Positions 20,151 to 29,478 of a stretch of DNA of 33,181 nucleotides are shown here, in pieces; position 1 is the first letter of the stretch, and each line of letters starts with the position of its first letter. The position numbers were made by a program, and so were the translations under genes. The stretch is taken from positions 1-33,181 of the forward strand of contig JABVXU010000594.1 of the NCBI GenBank assembly GCA_013365365.1, in the 5' to 3' direction. This DNA comes from Cruorifilaria tuberocauda (lineage: Eukaryota > Nematoda > Chromadorea > Rhabditida > Onchocercidae). The notes below the pieces were generated by a model. The model was not told where the DNA came from. It was given only the letters and a program-made list of their open reading frames with translations, and ran no database searches.

Positions 20151-23055
20151 ATGGATAATAGGAATTGTGGAAATATTTGGCAGCGTGGCTTCACTTTACC
20201 TCAAACTGATGAATATCATCATCATGTCGAGAGTGCATCAATTCCAGTTTTACGTGATCCAATACGTGATGCTACCACATCATCGTTCTTATTTTGGGAT
20301 TATGATCCAACATTTCGTACCAATATTGGACAAACTGTTAACAATAATTTCGCTGGATCACATTGCATTGTACCATTATCACACGTTCCGGTACCACATT
20401 TAGTACGGTATTTTAATCAATACCAAATAATTTCAGTTCGATTGAAAACTTAAAAAACTGATAATGAGACTTATGAACACGCATATGTTGATTTTGGTCT
20501 CTGATGACTAAAATTTCCAATTTGAGTTACCATTAAAAAGATTCATGATGACGATAACTGGCTAACTTATATGATTTAAAAAAAGACTTGCGCTGTAAAT
20601 GCTAATAAAGGTCACTTTCAAGTTTATCAGTATTTCATTTACTAAACGTTTAGTATCGTTTCTCTCTTTCTGTCGGCATCGGTCTTTTAAATAAGTTTTT
20701 AGAAAGGAAAACAAAAATTTCAGAAAAATTCGTTTTGAATTTCCACTCCTACAAAACTGGAAAGAAGCAAGTTTATTTTAGGATTCCAGCAGTAGCTTTA
20801 CCAGTTTACCAGTTCGACAAATGATGACAACAGCTACACCAATTTATTCAAGCTCACATCCATGTGCTGTTAAAGATTTCACCGTGCCATTATCAACAAG
20901 GCTTTCATCGGAACCAAGGTTTATTTAAAGTTTAAGCATAATTAAGCAAAAGCATTTAAGTAAATTTTTTTCTATTAGTAATATATTGAGGGAAGATAGA
21001 GCAAAATGCTAAATTATTAATTTAAGTAAATAATGACTGAAAATGCTTCTTTATTATTCTCTTGAAAAAGAAATCATTTAAATTTCAATATTTCATATTT
21101 TTAGCTATTCATTACTATCATTTGATGCATCAAATGCTTTACCAACTTCTTCCACAGCACAGCAAACCGTACCACAAGTAATACCTCCGGTAGCAATACG
21201 GAAAACTTCCGGTGAACAATTGTGTCAGGTTTGCCTTGCTGCTGCATCCAATGGATTGCATTTTGGTGCCAAAACATGCGCTGCTTGTGCTGCATTTTTC
21301 CGGTTAATTTACCCTTTTTTTTCTGCTAATACAGAAATTTTCATTTTTCCAAAGAATTTAGGATAATATCATTTTTTATTTTATAAGTTTAACTAATGGA
21401 AAGATTTTAATACTTTTTTATTGAATTATTATCCTGAATATTAGTAATTGGTAATAATTGTTTTCTTTATTTTCATTTCTTTGCTGAAAATATTTAATTA
21501 TATTCTTATAAACATTTTCAAATTTTAGGCTTAATTTTTTCCTGATCTGACAGTTAGATTTCATTTTTAAACTAATGCTATAAACGATGAGGATAGAATT
21601 GATTATAATTAATATTATCATATTACTTAAGTTTTAACAATAAATTTTAAGTTATTACCCAATTTAATAATAAATACTAATAGTCATTTTCAGACGAACA
21701 GTCAGCGATGAAAAGAGTTACACTTGCAAACGATCACAACGCTGTGATGTAAAATTAAATTACGGTTTGTTTAATAATAATAATAATAATAATATAATGA
21801 TAATGATAATGATATAGTAATGATAGTGATAATTTTAGTAATTATTAAAATGTTATCATTAAAAGAAATATTTATTTTCTTTCAACAAAATTTTCAATTT
21901 CATTGTAAAATAATTTTGATAATTAATTTTTCCAAGAAAAAATAAAGAAAAGATATATTATGTATTAGTGATTCTCAATTCCTGCATTACTACTCCTTTC
22001 CAGCTACCGGATACCGTAAAATATGTCGCAGTTGTCGTATGAAACGGTGTCTTCATATCGGTATGCTTCCAGAAAGTAAGCAACCTTATCTTTTCATCTT
22101 TTGCAATTAACAGAATTGTGTCATTACTCTCTACTGATAAAAATTAAATAATTTAATGAAACTTGTAAATTTGCCAATAACATAATTATTGCAACGGTGA
22201 GGAAAATTCTTTGAAAATCTAACTTTCGAATTCGAATTTCATCCAGTAAGGTTTTCCGGATTCATTCCAGTAATCAATTATTGCAATAATTAATTGCCGG
22301 AAATAACATGAAATTTTTAATAATTATTTTACACATATTAGGATGATAAAATGAATTGATGAATTGATACAATCATTCAATGAAAAATTTGTGGTACTTA
22401 CATAAAAGTATGCTTAAATGTTTGATGAATTTCAAGAACTGCAAGCATTTATCTGTTATCTTCGACAGAGTTGCTATCAGTTAGCTATTATACTATTATC
22501 GATTAGTAAAAGTACACATTTCTGATAAAATTGTTTAGTAAAACTAATTAACAAGTAAAATTGTTTAGTTAATTTGTAGTGTAATAAATTAGTCAAGTAA
22601 AGATAAATCAAGCCTGCGGTTCGTGAACTTTATCAAGAAATATGAAATGAGTGGAAGAGATAAAGCTAATGCAACGATTTGTTAGCTCGAAGATAATTCA
22701 ATAACTTATGATAAACTTAGCTGAAAAAAAATTGATCAATCATCATTGCATAATGTTAATTTATTGAATTATTGAAGATATAATTAAAACAATAATTTCA
22801 TTTTTATCTTTGCAAAAAAATCTTTTTGTTGCTCTCTCTCTCTCTCTTCATCTTTCATATTAATTATATCTTAATTCAGGTATTCAAATTAATTTAAATT
22901 TGTTTTACTTATAGCTTAAATTAATTTTTTCTCTTTCAGATGTGCAAAACAAAAGGCAAAGGAAAGAATACAAGGAAAATTACAGCTATCAACACAATAT
23001 TCACAATGATACTCAAACATCTATTATCGATAATAAAGAATGGATCAATCACTGA
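20151..23055 (+). CDS. odr-7: Nuclear hormone receptor with DNA-binding domain only (ODR-7-like)
   Basis: Six exons: 20151-20407, 20793-20918, 21105-21302, 21694-21764, 22004-22075, 22940-23055. All phases agree, giving 279 aa. An in-frame TAA lies 9 bases before the ATG, and a GTTTCAG acceptor at 20114 could be the spliced-leader site. Residues 1-about 175 are a Ser/Thr/Pro-rich N-terminal region with no recognised domain. The C4 zinc module follows: finger 1 CQVC...CAAC with P-box CAACAAFFRR, and finger 2 C-x5-C...CRSCRMKRCLHIGMLPE. Only about 38 residues follow (basic KRQRKEYKEN, ending EWINH), so there is no ligand-binding domain. A C-terminal DBD without LBD, with this finger sequence, matches ODR-7, the AWA olfactory-neuron receptor of C. 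elegans. Family membership is certain; orthology is my inference. It binds DNA in the nucleus. AATAAA lies at 23128-23133. Confidence 0.9.
21773..21833. repeat. (TAA)n / (GATAAT)n microsatellite in receptor intron
   Basis: TTAATAATAATAATAATAAT followed by repeats of ATGATA in intron 4 of the nuclear receptor gene. Simple sequence. Confidence 0.85.
22832..22850. repeat. (CT)n tract in receptor intron 5
   Basis: A run of CTCTCTCTCTCTCTCTCT about 90 bases before the acceptor of the last receptor exon. It may extend the polypyrimidine environment; otherwise it is simple sequence. Confidence 0.8.
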
Positions 23056-23127
23056 TACTGATTCTTCTTATCAAATTTATCGATCACAATTTTCAATCAT
23101 AAATTATTGATAAAATACAAAAATATT

Positions 23128-23133
23128 AATAAA
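23128..23133 (+). promoter_or_regulatory. Putative poly(A) signal of the nuclear receptor gene
   Basis: AATAAA located 73 bases after the TGA at 23053-23055. Confidence 0.6.
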
Positions 23134-23564
23134 GAGATAAGAACATGAAAGGCATGAAAAGAAACGTGAATATTATACGTGTAAATTAAACGTCATGTAA
23201 TTTAATTACCTAACATTACATATTAATATGTTTGATAAAAATTTTACTGATAACGAAACAAATTCAGTTAATCAGTAAATTAAATTTTGAATAAATATGA
23301 AAAAGTGAAAGAATGAAAAATGAAATGTTATCATTCCGATTTTTTACTGATAAATTGATAAATTCTAAGAAATTATAAAATTGTAATTTAACGTTTTCTC
23401 TTTCCTTGAAGAATTATTCGTTTCAATGATAATTATCATAATCAGTAAATAACTATAAAGAAAATTATGAATGCAAAAATGCATGATAACATTACATGTT
23501 AATATATTTGATAAAATTTTTACCGATAAAGAAACATTTGAATAAATTCAATTAATCAAGTAAA

Positions 23565-24986
23565 TTAATTATCTGTTGTCGATGGTTGATACCAATACTT
23601 TCCAAATGATACCAAAATTGTTATACATAAGATTTCTACAAATATTTTGAATTCACGTAAATTGCAATAAAATAATTATTTAATTAATATTAAATTAAAT
23701 ATCAGTAAGAGAAAAGGTGTAAATGATATTAATTTGAGAAATATTTAGTATTTCATACTTTATGATAGTAATATTAATTAGTCAAAATAAGTAATCAATT
23801 TATATATTTTAAGTATTTTCATTCATTGTAATTAAATACCTATTTTATAAAGTATTTAAAAAAGATGAATTACCGTTTAATAGAGCTAAAATAGCAAGAG
23901 TTAAATCAATCCATGAAAAAGCTGCTGCCCATTGATCAATTGGCTTTCTAGCAATATCGAACCAACGTAATGAAGCCAAAATACTATCAGTGATAGTTAT
24001 AAGCATCATGATTAGCATAATACATAAGCCAAGGCAATATATGAAAGCTGGCCAGTGTAAATGAAGATCACAAAGCATGAATAAGCCGGATAACGAAACA
24101 ATCTGAATGGAAAAATATTAATTGAAATTTGAATATCTTTTAGTGACCTCTTATTATTAATAAATTTTTAATAATTTATAGAAACTATAAATGATAATTT
24201 TCGATTTAAAAAGTTCAATTTAATTTTATTTAACGAATTTTGTCGAAAATTTTATCATTTTTGAGGTATTTTTCATTCCATTTAAATTTGCATTAATTAA
24301 TTAATTAATTAACGATATCAAAAGAAGACTCAATGAAATATATTCCTTAGAAATTTCTTTCTTATAAAACAAAAAGAAAAACTGAAATTAAAAGGAAATG
24401 AAATGCTAACCAAATTAAGTAATGGAATCCATATATTAGTACCATCGGTACAATTTACTTCATTATACATAACGCTGTGTTGTAAGCCAAGGCAAAAGCA
24501 TGATGCTCCAGCGATAAATAACATTGTGGCCAAGAAAAAATGGCCGTAGATTAATCGAGTAAATATTAGCCACGGCTTTTCAGGAATACTCAATAAAGAG
24601 CACGCGTTAATCTTCTAATAATTAACAAATGATTATATCATACAGTAAATATCATAACAATAATGATCATGCCATGATAATAAACAATTTGAAGAAGTTA
24701 GATTTTTGATTTAAAAAGAAAGTTTTTCCTAAATTTTACTTAAATTACTAATTTATAGATGAAAGAAAAATTATTTTATATTGAATTTCAAGCATAATTC
24801 AAGTTATACTGTATTTTTGTAAAATGATTACAATAAAAATGTAAAATAAATTGTATTTGTTAACATTATCACAAATGTAAAAAGAATTCGATAGCTAGAA
24901 AAAAGTTAGGAAAAATGAATAAAGTTAATTACCTCATCGAGACTTAGAGAAACAAGCGTAAATTTATCGTTTAATTTATCAAACAT
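23565..24986 (-). CDS. Small four-helix membrane protein (unrecognised)
   Basis: Four exons: 24986-24933, 24614-24411, 24102-23874, 23635-23565. All phases agree, giving 185 aa. ATTACAG (AG at 25009-25008) just upstream of the ATG is a likely spliced-leader acceptor. A short hydrophilic N-terminus (MFDKLNDKFTLVSLSLDE) precedes four hydrophobic segments: around YGHFFLATMLFIAGASCFCL, IWIPLLNLIVSLSGLFML, FIYCLGLCIMLIMMLITI, and the fourth across the last junction, LTLAILALLNEILCITILVS. An N-glycosylation sequon (NCT) lies in the loop between helices 1 and 2. The protein ends YWYQPSTTDN. If the donor at 23873 is missed, translation continues to NGNSSFLNTL and stops at 23845. The topology resembles tetraspan or MARVEL-type proteins, but I see no diagnostic motif and assign no function. 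It converges with the nuclear receptor, 509 bases between stop codons. Confidence 0.78.
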
Positions 24987-25570
24987 TTTCAATAAAGTTG
25001 AATAAGGCTGTAATCAACGCTCAGCTCCACGCTCAGTAAATTATTGATTGAGAAAGTGCTGCAAATTAGCTTATTATCCCGATAGCTGAAATACGAGGAA
25101 ATTCTATTTTCAAAATTTTACTCTATCTTTGTAAAATATTAATTTAAAAGACGATTTTATCTAAAGTTTTTTAAATGTGTCAAATTTCATGAAATCAATA
25201 AATTAAATTTCTTTTAAATCTAAACGAAGAACAAAAAAAAATCGAGCAGATATGATATTTGATTGATTATCAAAAGATAACTTTTTAGATTTTTAGATTT
25301 CAATTCAGAAATTCTTTCGTGAAGACTTTAAAACAAATTTACGAGTAAATGGAATCTTGATTAATCTTGATTAAAATTATGCTCACAAATTATTCAACCT
25401 ATTTTCAGTGATTTCTATGAGCTTATCAATTCTATTGTTTATGAGCCGATCGATCTCTAACGTTGTTACCTTTATCTATAAGTTCATCATAACTTCTCGA
25501 TCAATTCGAGAAAAAATTTTACAGCAAGTGTCCTAAGTTGAACTATTTTTCCTGTATAATACTGGTAATT

Positions 25571-25797
25571 TTGTTATCAAATCGAATTGATTACAGAATT
25601 GAATATTTAATTGATTACACGAATTAACTACCAATTAATTATCTAATCGATCACAGACTTAATTTAACTGATTACAAGAACTAACCTATCTAATTGATTG
25701 TATGAATTGAGCTGAGCAACTAATTGATTTATGAATTGATAATCTAATTGATTACTCGAATTAACCTGTTTAATTGATTATTTAATTGATTTAATTT
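25571..25797. repeat. Degenerate tandem repeat with TAATTGATTA core
   Basis: Units of TAATTGATTACxCGAATTAAC followed by variable 5-20 base tails recur about seven times with frequent indels (spacing about 25-50). Two well-preserved units are near 25608 and 25744. Non-coding. Confidence 0.65.
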
Positions 25798-26071
25798 GTT
25801 TGAGTGATTTCTTTCCAAAACTTAGATAAAAAATTTTCTCAACATTTTTAACAGATTAATGTCATATGAATTTCTAAATATATAATTTTGATAAGAATGA
25901 TTAATTACAGTAATTTGTTTTATAATGTTTTTTTCACTATTTTGTTTTCTTTTTTAAAAACATAAAGTGCAAAAGTGTGACAACTATCTGTAATTTAAAA
26001 CGAAAGAATAAAAATTTAAATTGAAAAAATCTTCCCTAGCAGAATAAAAGGAAAAAAATTTATCAAAAAAC

Positions 26072-26115
26072 TGAGAGAGAGAGAGATAGATAGAGAGAGA
26101 GGGAGAAAGAGATGA
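26072..26115. repeat. (GA)n purine-rich microsatellite
   Basis: GAGAGAGAGAGAGATAGATA and following GAGAGAGG-type sequence. Simple repeat. Confidence 0.85.
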
Positions 26116-26269
26116 ATATAGGAATGGAAAAAAATTTAACGCAAATGTAACTTTCGTTCATTTTTCAGTAGAACAACAATGTTTTAAAAGAAAAGAAATT
26201 GGGAAAAATTAAATTGAAAAGAAAAAAAAAATTTTTCGAAATTTGAAAATTCTTATTTTTAAGATTGAA

Positions 26270-26275
26270 TTTATT
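26270..26275 (-). promoter_or_regulatory. Putative poly(A) signal for the gene ending at 26421
   Basis: AATAAA on the minus strand about 146 bases beyond the TGA at 26423-26421. Confidence 0.4.
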
Positions 26276-26403
26276 AATGGAAAAAATTAAAATCAATAAT
26301 TTTTAAATGTAAAGACAAAAAAAGATAGTACAAGTAGACATTTCAATACAATTAATGAATTTCGCAATAAAAATTTTTTTCTTTACACTTTTCTTCCGAT
26401 ATG

Positions 26404-26516
26404 TCTTCGGTACGATCTATTCAACTGTTACCTGAAACGGTTGGTATCTCTCGATGGATCTTCGATGCGATCTGTTGTACTGTTACCTGAAACGGTTAGC
26501 GTCATCTTTTCCTGTT
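26404..26516. repeat. Two-copy about 60-bp tandem duplication over the terminal exon
   Basis: Bases about 26404-26452 and 26464-26512 both carry CTTCG-TACGATCT/GCGATCT followed by the identical phrase ACTGTTACCTGAAACGGTT. On the minus strand that phrase reads AACCGTTTCAGGTAACAGT. The upstream copy provides the acceptor of the last coding exon and the downstream copy provides its last codons and stop. Confidence 0.75.
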
Positions 26517-27136
26517 GTAGCTTACAAGACTTGCTGGATCACTTGATAGTTTGATGATTTCACGTATTCCGTACAATGAAACATTAATAAGTACTGGTAA
26601 CTTATAATAAAAAAAATTAAATTTTTAAATTCTGTACTCAGTTCTTCCCATATAAATTTCCTTTTAATTTTACGAGTTAATTTTTTAGTCTTCCGTTAAC
26701 TTTGCTAATAATTTGAACTACTAACCTAACTATTTTAGACTCTTCTGATATTACTCTAGTAATTGATTCGTTTTTTTTAGAGATTTTATATATTGACAAT
26801 ATTTATTTCGAAATTAATTAAAACTTTTCAGATAATTTCTATTTCCATCCTACAAAGCTTCATTAATATACGAAAGTGCTGCATTTTAAGCATGAAATAT
26901 TACTTTTAATAGTGCTTTAATACTATGAAATTAATTTCAAAAAAAAAATTAGCTAATATTTGAAGAAAAAAATGAAAGAAAAATTGAGAAAATTGGAGGA
27001 ATAATTTCACATTGGTAAGAAATAATAGTGAAAAACTCGTTTTTTTGAATAAAAAATCAAAAATAGATTACTAATTCTTTGTCCTTTTTTACTTTACGCT
27101 TACGTGCAGAAAGGTTAGAAAAGTTTAATTTGTGCA
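26421..27136 (-). CDS. 3' exons of an unrecognised gene (helical C-terminus)
   Basis: Best-supported exons: 26600-26526 (25 codons, starting LPVLINVSLYGIREIIKLSS; strong donor GTAAGC) and 26486-26421 (21 codons, starting VTVQQIASKIHREI, ending TVSGNS then TGA). They join in phase 0 and read like amphipathic helices of a soluble or HEAT-like domain. Three further upstream exons fit by phase: 27136-27104 (HKLNFSNLSA, donor GTAAGC), a 25-nt exon 26878-26854 and a 25-nt exon 26755-26731. The joined tail would read SAPLSYINEALVISEESKI across these. The two micro-exons are speculative. A possible further exon after an AATACAG acceptor at about 27330 begins VDVLKLFFIKTFLSTLAKE, but its phase does not connect directly. 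The 5' end is unknown and I do not recognise the family. Confidence 0.45.
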
Positions 27137-27889
27137 CTATTTGTGTATTCAAATGATAAAAATACAGGAAAATTGCGAAAATAAAGTACAAAAATGCAAA
27201 TATCCATGACTATTTCCATACACACACATGTAAGTACAGATTAAATGAGCATTCAAGTGATTATACAAAATTAACTTCTTTTGCTAAAGTAGAAAGGAAG
27301 GTTTTAATGAAAAAGAGTTTAAGGACGTCTACCTGTATTTCTTATTTATTTAAGATTATTAAAAAAGATTGATAATTTGCTTCTTTTTATCACTCTCGCC
27401 TTTGCTTGATCACTCTTTCATCATGGCAACTAAAAGATTAATCAAATAAAAGCTGAAGAAAAAACAGCATGAAATTTTTAAATAAAATTGTTGCGAACCT
27501 TTCTTTTTAAGAGATAATTTTGTGAGGATTTATGAAATTTTAATTATGATTCAGTATTTGATTGAAAATTTTACTTCTTCTAATGTTATGATAGAATTAT
27601 CAGGAATTATCGAGAGCAGGAATGATCAATTAATTTTCTTCTTTATCATTTATCAGAGAGAATAGTTTACGAGTATCGAGAGAGTAATTTGGGATTCTGA
27701 GAGAATGATTTGAGATACTGGATCAAAACAATGTACGTGATAAGACCAGTTTGTTTTAGAACAGTAAGTTACACTGAAGAAATCTGCATCTTTCGTACTA
27801 TTTACGGATAATTAGTCATTTTATACGCGAAACGTGCAGTGAACAGCGAGTAACATGCCATTTTATACGTGAATATACGTGAATTTTAG

Positions 27890-28071
27890 TGAACAATGAA
27901 CTACTCGGTAATTTAATTAATGAAATTATTGATAGACAAAAGGAAATTAAATATCAATTATTAGCATTATTCGTTGAAATTATAAATGAAGAAAATTCGC
28001 AAGTCATATTATCCTTTTACTTGTTTGAGAAAATGCTAAGACAACAAGAATATATAAAGATACATTATTGA
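27890..28071 (+). CDS. Possible terminal exon, unrecognised
   Basis: An AATTTTAG acceptor ends at 27889. The frame is then open for 59 codons to TGA at 28069-28071, starting NNELLGNLINEIIDRQKEIK and containing a hydrophobic-helical middle (QLLALFVEII). It has no usable ATG in frame near its start, so it would have to be a 3' exon of a gene whose upstream exons I could not find. In favour: the acceptor, helical composition and lack of homopolymer residues. Against: isolation and very AT-rich codons. Low confidence. Confidence 0.22.
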
Positions 28072-29478
28072 TATAAATTCATTATTATTATTATAAAAAT
28101 TATATCAATATCAATCACAAATCCATAATATTTGAAGTGGTGATAACGAACGAATCATGCTGATAATTTAAAAAAAATTTTTCATGTGAAAAGTGTAAAA
28201 TTAGTGATAAAAAATCAGTTAGTAGCAAATGTAGCTGTTGCTATGCCACCGTTGGAGAATCATTCATTTCCACCTGCTTTCTTTTTCTGGATTTCATTTC
28301 ATTCGAAAGTCAAAAGCATGAAAAATTAAATAAATGAATGAAATGAAATGAAAAAGAGCAATTATAAATAATACAGTAAGTTATTTTACAAAAAAGTATG
28401 ATAGGTTAAGGTTAATAATTTTAATGAATAATGATTATTTCTGATAACGAATTACTCCAATTAAATGTTAACAATCATACTTAATTATTTCAATTAATCA
28501 TTGAAACAAAAAACATACTTAGATTGAATGAATTAGCAAGGCACAAATTGATAGTCTTATTTGATATGAGGTCATATAAACTTCGGAAAATTTAGCTGCC
28601 AATTGGTGATTGATTGATTAGTTAAACATTTATTGATTTGATTGATTGTGATTTACAGTCTGATTATTTAACATTCATTATTTATTTAATGATTTAACAT
28701 TCATTATTTGTTTAATGATGTTTGCTAATGGATTAATATTTTTCTAATTTGCTAATATTGATTGATCAAATGATATCCTCTGGCTGATTGCAATTCGCTG
28801 ATGATCAGTTGACATTTACCATCCATTTGAAAAATGGTTACTGATTGCTGATTATTTCCATCTGTTAATTAATTGATAGCGATAATCAATTGATACTTCG
28901 CAATTACTTGAAACTAACCCACTTAAATCAGGTAATTACTTATTCGATAATGATAATTCCTAATTAAATTTTTTATAATAATTAATTAACTATCAGACTT
29001 TTCCCTTGAAATAATAATTCCTAATTAATTTACATTGTTACATGACAATTATTACATTGATGTTGCATGATTATTCTTAATTATTCAAAACATATCAAGC
29101 CAGAAATAATAAAATTTAAGTTAATTAATAATATTGATTTAAGTAAAATGAAATTTAAACTTGGCTGATTGAAAAGTTACTTTTTTCATAAATTGAAAAA
29201 AATTATTATAAAGTAATAGTTCAAGTATAATATTGAATAACTAACAAGTTAAATTCAAGAAAGACATCATAAATTTGATTAAGAGATATTTCCGCTTCAA
29301 CAAATGAGAAACAATCATTTCAATTAACTTGTAAGTTATTGTAACTTTATTTGATGACTCAAGCAATTTTTGTACAATAATTAATTAAAATATGCATGAA
29401 CTTTTTTGAGATTCGGTTATTTCTTTTCTATCTTCCTGTAACATGCGATAGTGAAGCCTATTTTTGAACTCTTTAGCT
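28072..29478. other. Intergenic, AT-rich
   Basis: No convincing gene. A short open stretch around 28210-28340 (+) reads KSVSSKCSCCYATVGESF in one frame but lacks linked exons. A 26-bp imperfect tandem duplication (AACATTCATTATTTATTTAA-type) lies at about 28669-28722. ATTGATTGATT-rich sequence covers 28600-28900. Confidence 0.55.
29346..29351 (-). promoter_or_regulatory. Putative poly(A) signal of the phosphatase gene
   Basis: AATAAA on the minus strand about 130 bases beyond the stop at 29481-29479. Confidence 0.5.

Larger units (their letters stand above)
25011..26420. other. Intergenic, AT-rich, repeat-bearing
   Basis: 5' flank of the four-helix protein gene and 3' flank of the next minus-strand gene. 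No coding segment was found on either strand. It holds the TAATTGATTA-type array at 25571-25797 and a GA-rich simple repeat at 26072-26115. Confidence 0.55.
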
